This document shows positions 55,801-61,800 of a stretch of 64,000 bases of DNA, one piece after another (the stretch's first letter is position 1; each line of letters begins with the position of its first letter). This stretch comes from Cristatella mucedo. Lineage: Eukaryota; Bryozoa; Phylactolaemata; Cristatellidae. The DNA is taken from assembly GCA_009760855.2 (NCBI GenBank), contig WPIO01000011.1:169501-233500 (forward strand). Direction: 5' to 3'. Both the position numbers and the translations under genes were made by a program. The notes under the pieces were generated by a model that did not search any database, was not told the DNA's origin, and saw only the letters and a list, made by a program, of their open reading frames with translations.

Positions 55801-58800
55801 GGTGATTGAGTTTCTTTGGAAGCTGCATGTACAATATCTGAAGACGTTGTCGTAGCTAGCCGACTCTACAACGAACCGATTAGCTTGCAATGTCAAAGCT
55901 TCCTACGTTGGCTTACGTTGATCTCATCCTGCTGGAAAGCGTGTGAGCTGCATACAGCAAAGTCACCTAATCCAAATATCATTAAACGGAAAACTACTTG
56001 CCTGAGTTGTGGGAAGTAAAGTTACCAGTTTTTCTGGCCGAGTTCCGGTAGATCGTGCAGTAGTGGTGAGATCCTGCAAAATCGCAATAGAGTTTTGTAC
56101 CTGTTGCCTAATTAGGTTAAGTGGACAAGGATCATAGAGTTCTAAGTGTTCAGTAAATCTTAAATTCCAGGTGGGCATTATTCTGACTTAACCACTGAAA
56201 TGGGGCTTATAATTACAAGTATCCACTAGAAATCACCACAAATGTGTAGGTTGAGATCTAAATTGTAACGATATTTTTATTCAAACATAATTTAAGGTTT
56301 ACGTTTAAACAGAACTTAACATCGCGGGCATTTGAGGTCTTTTAATAACGGGAACTTAATGGTAAACATTAATGTCGGCATGGTGATGTTGCTAACACAC
56401 CAAAAGATTATTTGCGATTAAGCAATTATTTCAGCAGATGACTGCGATAAAAACTCGATGTTTACTTAAACCATGGCACAGCTTACTGAGGTTTATCGAT
56501 CAATGTTAATTATATTAGAAAAGGTGCTCCATTACGTTTCCTAATTGACTCTTTTAAATGCGGTTGGTAATTCAAAGTGACCTGAATGGTTTAGGAAACC
56601 ATTCCAAGACTGCTTTGCACAGAAAAAGAGCCTAAATGTAAATACCAATCTTTGGAAGACCATCATTGTTATGCATAAGGTAGATTGAAATATAGAACAC
56701 AAGTTGCTTAAATGAACAACATATTTTAGTTCTAAGTACTAGTGAATGTAGCTTAGGTTGTTTGCCTAGTTCTTTGTATTACTTTCCAGTGACATTTGGC
56801 AGGGATACGATAACAATGAGTTGATTTGACGTGATGCGAAAAACATCACCAAGCCTAGGTGGTAAGTCGCAAAATAACGATAGCACCGTGAAATGCCTCT
56901 ACCTCTGACTGTGGTGATCGAACGCTTTGTCTAGGTATTCTTAAGTATAACAATGAATACGACACATAATAAAAACCAAACCGTAATGGGCAAATTTAAA
57001 CTACTTTACGGATCTTTAGTTTCAGTTGGCTATCTCATACAAATGCGGTTTGATAAGAAAAATATATAAAGTGGAGGTTAATATGTTCACATATTTAATT
57101 TAACATCGCATTTTTCAAATTAGGTAACATCTAACTTTGAGTTACAAGGTATGTCGCCTTTTAGATTAAAATTACATACGAAAAGCTGGACACTTAAATT
57201 TGTTGTTATGATGTTGTGTCTTTGCAGTGAAACAATTAAAGTATCACGTTAAGAACACCTGGTATCTCAGCTGTGACTGACAATAAAACGATGGTCACGT
57301 AAAAAGCATCTTACTCAGCCAGTTTTGATTACGTTTGTCTAGACGCTACAAGTAAAACAAATGTAGCCATCGTCGTTGCTATCGGACCCTACAGCAAGCC
57401 GTTTAGTTTACATCTGCCTTGCTGCTTACGTAAAATTTCGTTGAAGTCATCTCATTGCAAATAGTGCGTCTCGCCTGCTGCAAAGTCTACCCATAGATAC
57501 ATTGCAAGCAGTAAAACATCTCGCCTGACATTAGGAAAAAAGGTAACTAACTTAGCAGGCAGATTTCCGATAGATTGAGCAGTAGTCATTAGGTTCTCTA
57601 AAATTTCATAGAAATCAAAGTAATCATCGCTCGAATAGGTTAAATTATGAACAGCCGTAAATTGCCCCATCGCAAACATGAAATGTGAAGAAACGTATAG
57701 CATCACCATACACAAGGTGCAACTATAAAAAGACTGTATTATAGAAAAAGTTTTGGTTGTCATGACAAGTGAACTTATTTGCTATTTACAAGTTGTAATT
57801 ACTGCTTTTGAACTTCAGTTAACAGTTTTGCTATAAAGAATCAGAAGATTCGAAACGATTCGAACAAAGGCTACAAGGTAGTCAAATAAAAAAATTTCGA
57901 TGGTCCCGAAACCATACTGCCGTCACTCTCAAGGAGCGATAACATAGCACAAACACGTCAACTAGCCACCGAGCCTAACTAAGAGTGTCACGGATACAAA
58001 AAATATTAAACTAGTTTTAGAGCTGTATCAGTCCCTGCACTGTTCTCCACGCTTTAGCCACTGCCGAACGTGATTCTGTAAACCATCGCAGTACCCATGT
58101 AATCCCAAAGGAAAGCCAAACCAGTACTGATTATTGAATATAATTAAGAGTCACTAAACCTGCCTACATTTCTTGCACAATGACCAATTAGTCCTATTAA
58201 ATACGACGGATTTACAAAGCGTGAGCTGAGCGCACTGGCGTTTTTAACACTGTACTCGTAGTCGAGCTGGGAGTGGTTGAGTTTGAAATAACCTGCAAGT
58301 AAACCTGCTAAAATTAATCACAAATACAAAGCAAAGAATGAGTCAATGAGCCTTATCAGGTAAATGCGTTTTTAACAACAAATAGTAAGTGAAAATGCAC
58401 TGCCGTCGCACATGACCAATGAAGTACTACAGTATTTAAATAAATTGTTGAGTTCGATATAAAGCTAGCAGTACTTAAAATTTGACGAGCTATTCAGCCT
58501 GTGACGGACCAAAAATATGAAAGGGCGTAGCATTCATTAACAGAGTAATTTCATCGAGTATTTTTTCTTATGGTTAGTAACAATTATTCAGCTAAAACCA
58601 AGAACGACTCAAAATGCAAACTGAACCCTCAGCGATACGATAAAAAACGTTTTGGATTATTAGTGTGGCTCACTATTTTCCTAAGTTAAGACGAGACAAA
58701 CCGTAGAAACTGGAAGTGGACTATTTCTACAGTTTATTCCGAAATCGCAAGTTTTTATTGGTTATTTAATAACTGGCAATTAAAAGGTAAACTCATAAGA

Positions 58801-61800
58801 GGATATTAATTAAAAAACGGAAGCCATATAAGTAAATTAATGCTGTTAACGTCGTCTTTTTTAATCGATACGATAAATCAATACTTAGAGAAAAAGTAGT
58901 CTAAAAGTGACTCCAAATACAGTAAGGGCAATGTAAAGTGGCTCTACCTCAGCACTTCTTGATCGTGTCCCTTCAGACGATTCATGCGAAACATCCGGTG
59001 CCGTTGTCAAATTTGTCGGAGCCTACAGTGGACCGCTTTATTTACAACTGCTGTGCGGTCTACGTACGGTTACATTGAAATCACCTCATTACAAAAACTG
59101 TAGTTGCCCGATCACAGGTCTCATCATAGAAATAGTAGACGTAGCTTAAACATATTGCCTGAGTAATGGCAAATGAAGTTAGTAATTTAGCAGGCGGAGT
59201 TTCGCAAGAGTATGCATTAGTGTAAAGATCTTCCACAATTGTTTTGAGACCCAAGTTCTTATCACTCGAATAGGTAAAATAAACATAACCAATACCTCTA
59301 TTGTATTTTATAAGTCTTAAATTGTGAAGCGGCTGTTCAGTTGATTGCGATGCCGATAGGCAGCTTCAAACCTGTAATAGCACGCCATAAACATCGCCTC
59401 TTTCAAATTTCCTGATCACAGTTTATGCATATTTTCCGATGAAAATACTCTTAGGAAGGTATTTATAGTCTGGCTAAAATTTTCGGAATTTAATATCACT
59501 TTTATTCGTGAAATTCAAAGTGAAACAAGGCTGTTTGCAAGAATCAACCACAGATGCCAAAAACCCTTATTCCATTTAAATTATTAAGCCAATAAATGAA
59601 CGCCAAGACAAATTGATTTTTACTAATAAACTTCAACTGCACTGAGATAGTAAGTCCAATAAAATAAGTAATTTTAAAAAGTGTCGTTATCATTTTTACT
59701 TAATTGATGTATGCATTGGGGGGGGGTAATCTATCTGATAGCACCAAAGGAACAACTCTAAGAACTTCAAACTGCACTGCATGTGAGACGCAGTGCTGCC
59801 GTGAAACCATTTACTAGTCCATGGTCGAGGAAATTACCGCAGTTTATTACGGCAGCCGACAAACATAACGAGGATCGTATCCAAATACGGAAACACGGAC
59901 TAAGAACAAGTAACAAACGGGTCCAGTGTATAGTAGTCTTGAATGAATACTATTGGCAGAGGTACAACCAATCAGCTGTAGTCTGCAGTTCCAAGAGCAG
60001 AGGGTCTCCTGATTCAGTCATTGATGCACTGAAGGTCAAGGTGAACTCTTCTGGCACAATGGTGGTGAAGCGGATTCAGCCAACACACCCCCTTGCTGAG
60101 CAGTCGCCGCCAGTCAAGAGATGGGCGAAGTCCAACAGCAGTCGCACAAATCGCATGTTTATATTTCCCGATAGATTTCGTCAGGAAATCTGCTATGTTT
60201 TCCTCAGACTCCCTAGGAGCTGTCGAAGCCAGAGGGCTTCACGAACCGCACTACTCAGTGCCATATATTTAGCCTCTGTTTTTGATAAGGCAACAATAGA
60301 TTGTCTCTAAGACGACCAGGTAATACTGCCTCTACCAATGCTCAATACGTAGTCAGTAACAGAGCATCTCGTGTGCGGATAATTTGCCGAGTCAAATCAC
60401 AATAACCTCTTAAATGTGCTAATGAGTCAGCACTCATATTGGAGCACCAGTTGGAAGTCACTTGGAGGTAAAGTAGGATTATGTTTACAGCCGTCCAGTG
60501 CTGTGAGCACGGCTGGCTGGAGTAACGACTGACAGGCCCTACAGCAGCTGCAACATCGGGATGCATAACAACCATCAAATCGATTAAGCTCCCAAATGTA
60601 GTTCGGTAGGGAACTCATTGCATGTAGTCGGCATGGTCTTCACTATCTTGCATCATAGCTTTTGCATGCTAGATGCCAACATCGGCAGGAGCAGATACAG
60701 ACTTACATATATCCATACCGGAGCATTGTTACATGTCAATAATGTAGCGAATCTGATTGAGAGTTACAATTTTGCAGGCTTGGTCTCTGGTTATGTGAAT
60801 GCCGAGAATCCAGTGACCTTCTAGATCCTTAATAGTAAGCACCTCCGACAGTCGCTGCTTGACAAAGGACATACATCTCTGAGGTATAACCTCTGGTAGT
60901 TCAAGCTATATATCTTCCTCAAGGTCACCATGGAGGAAAGCCGTCTTGACGTCCGTTTGATAATAATAATAATAATAATAATATTGCACTTGATAAAGCG
61001 CCCTCAGAGAACTTAATCTCTTTCTAGGCGCTTTACATTTGCTGCAAAGTGATACGCAATAGAATAGTAAGTAAAATCATGCTTGAAAAACAAACAAAAT
61101 GAATAACATGGTTAGGGGTTACATGCACTGGGTCAGCATGCAAATGTGGTTAGTGGCAGCATGAACAGTGTCAGCACGCATAAGCACATCGAGGACGAAT
61201 CACAAGGACCCACTAAATGCTGTCCTAAATAGGTATGTTTTTAAGTTTCTTTTAAATGTGGTCAGGTCAGGGGTTGTTCTGATGCAGGTCGGGAGGGAGT
61301 TCCAGGCTGTGGGAGCATACGAGCTAAATGCACGGTCTCCAAAGGATTTAAGGTTTGTACGAGGTATTTCTAGACTGTTGGATTCCGAAAAGCGAGTGGT
61401 ACGATGCTTTGCCTGATGGGGTAGTATATCTGAAAGATAGGCTGGAGCCATAGAATGAAGAGACCTAAAAGTGAGCGACAAAACCTTGAAGTCAATCCGT
61501 TGCTTGACTGGTAACCAGTGCAGGTCGGCGAGAAGTGGAGTAATGTGGCAACTGCGAAGCTCACGACAGATAAGCCTAGCTGCAGAGTTTTGCACCAGCT
61601 GCAATCTGATGGATCTCTAGGTCCATCATAGCAGCAACTGATAAGACGGTTCTCAGAGGGTTGAACTTTAAGACTTGTGAAAATTTCTATAATAATAATA
61701 ATAATTCACTTGATAAAGCGCCCTCAGAGAACTTAATCTCGCTCTAGGCTCTCTCTAGGCTCTTGGGCTTGTCTATGTGAAGTCTATACCGTCTAACTAA

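Noticed and set aside
11807-59230. CRISPR-like array or simple satellite DNA
   Set aside because: Unit length is about 2.4 kb with no short repeat-spacer pattern, and the sequence is plainly eukaryotic. A satellite does not explain exon-border and frame conservation.
59783-60310. 175-codon plus-strand open frame
   Set aside because: It is the antisense of the copia RNase H region, whose minus-strand reading matches the family block by block.
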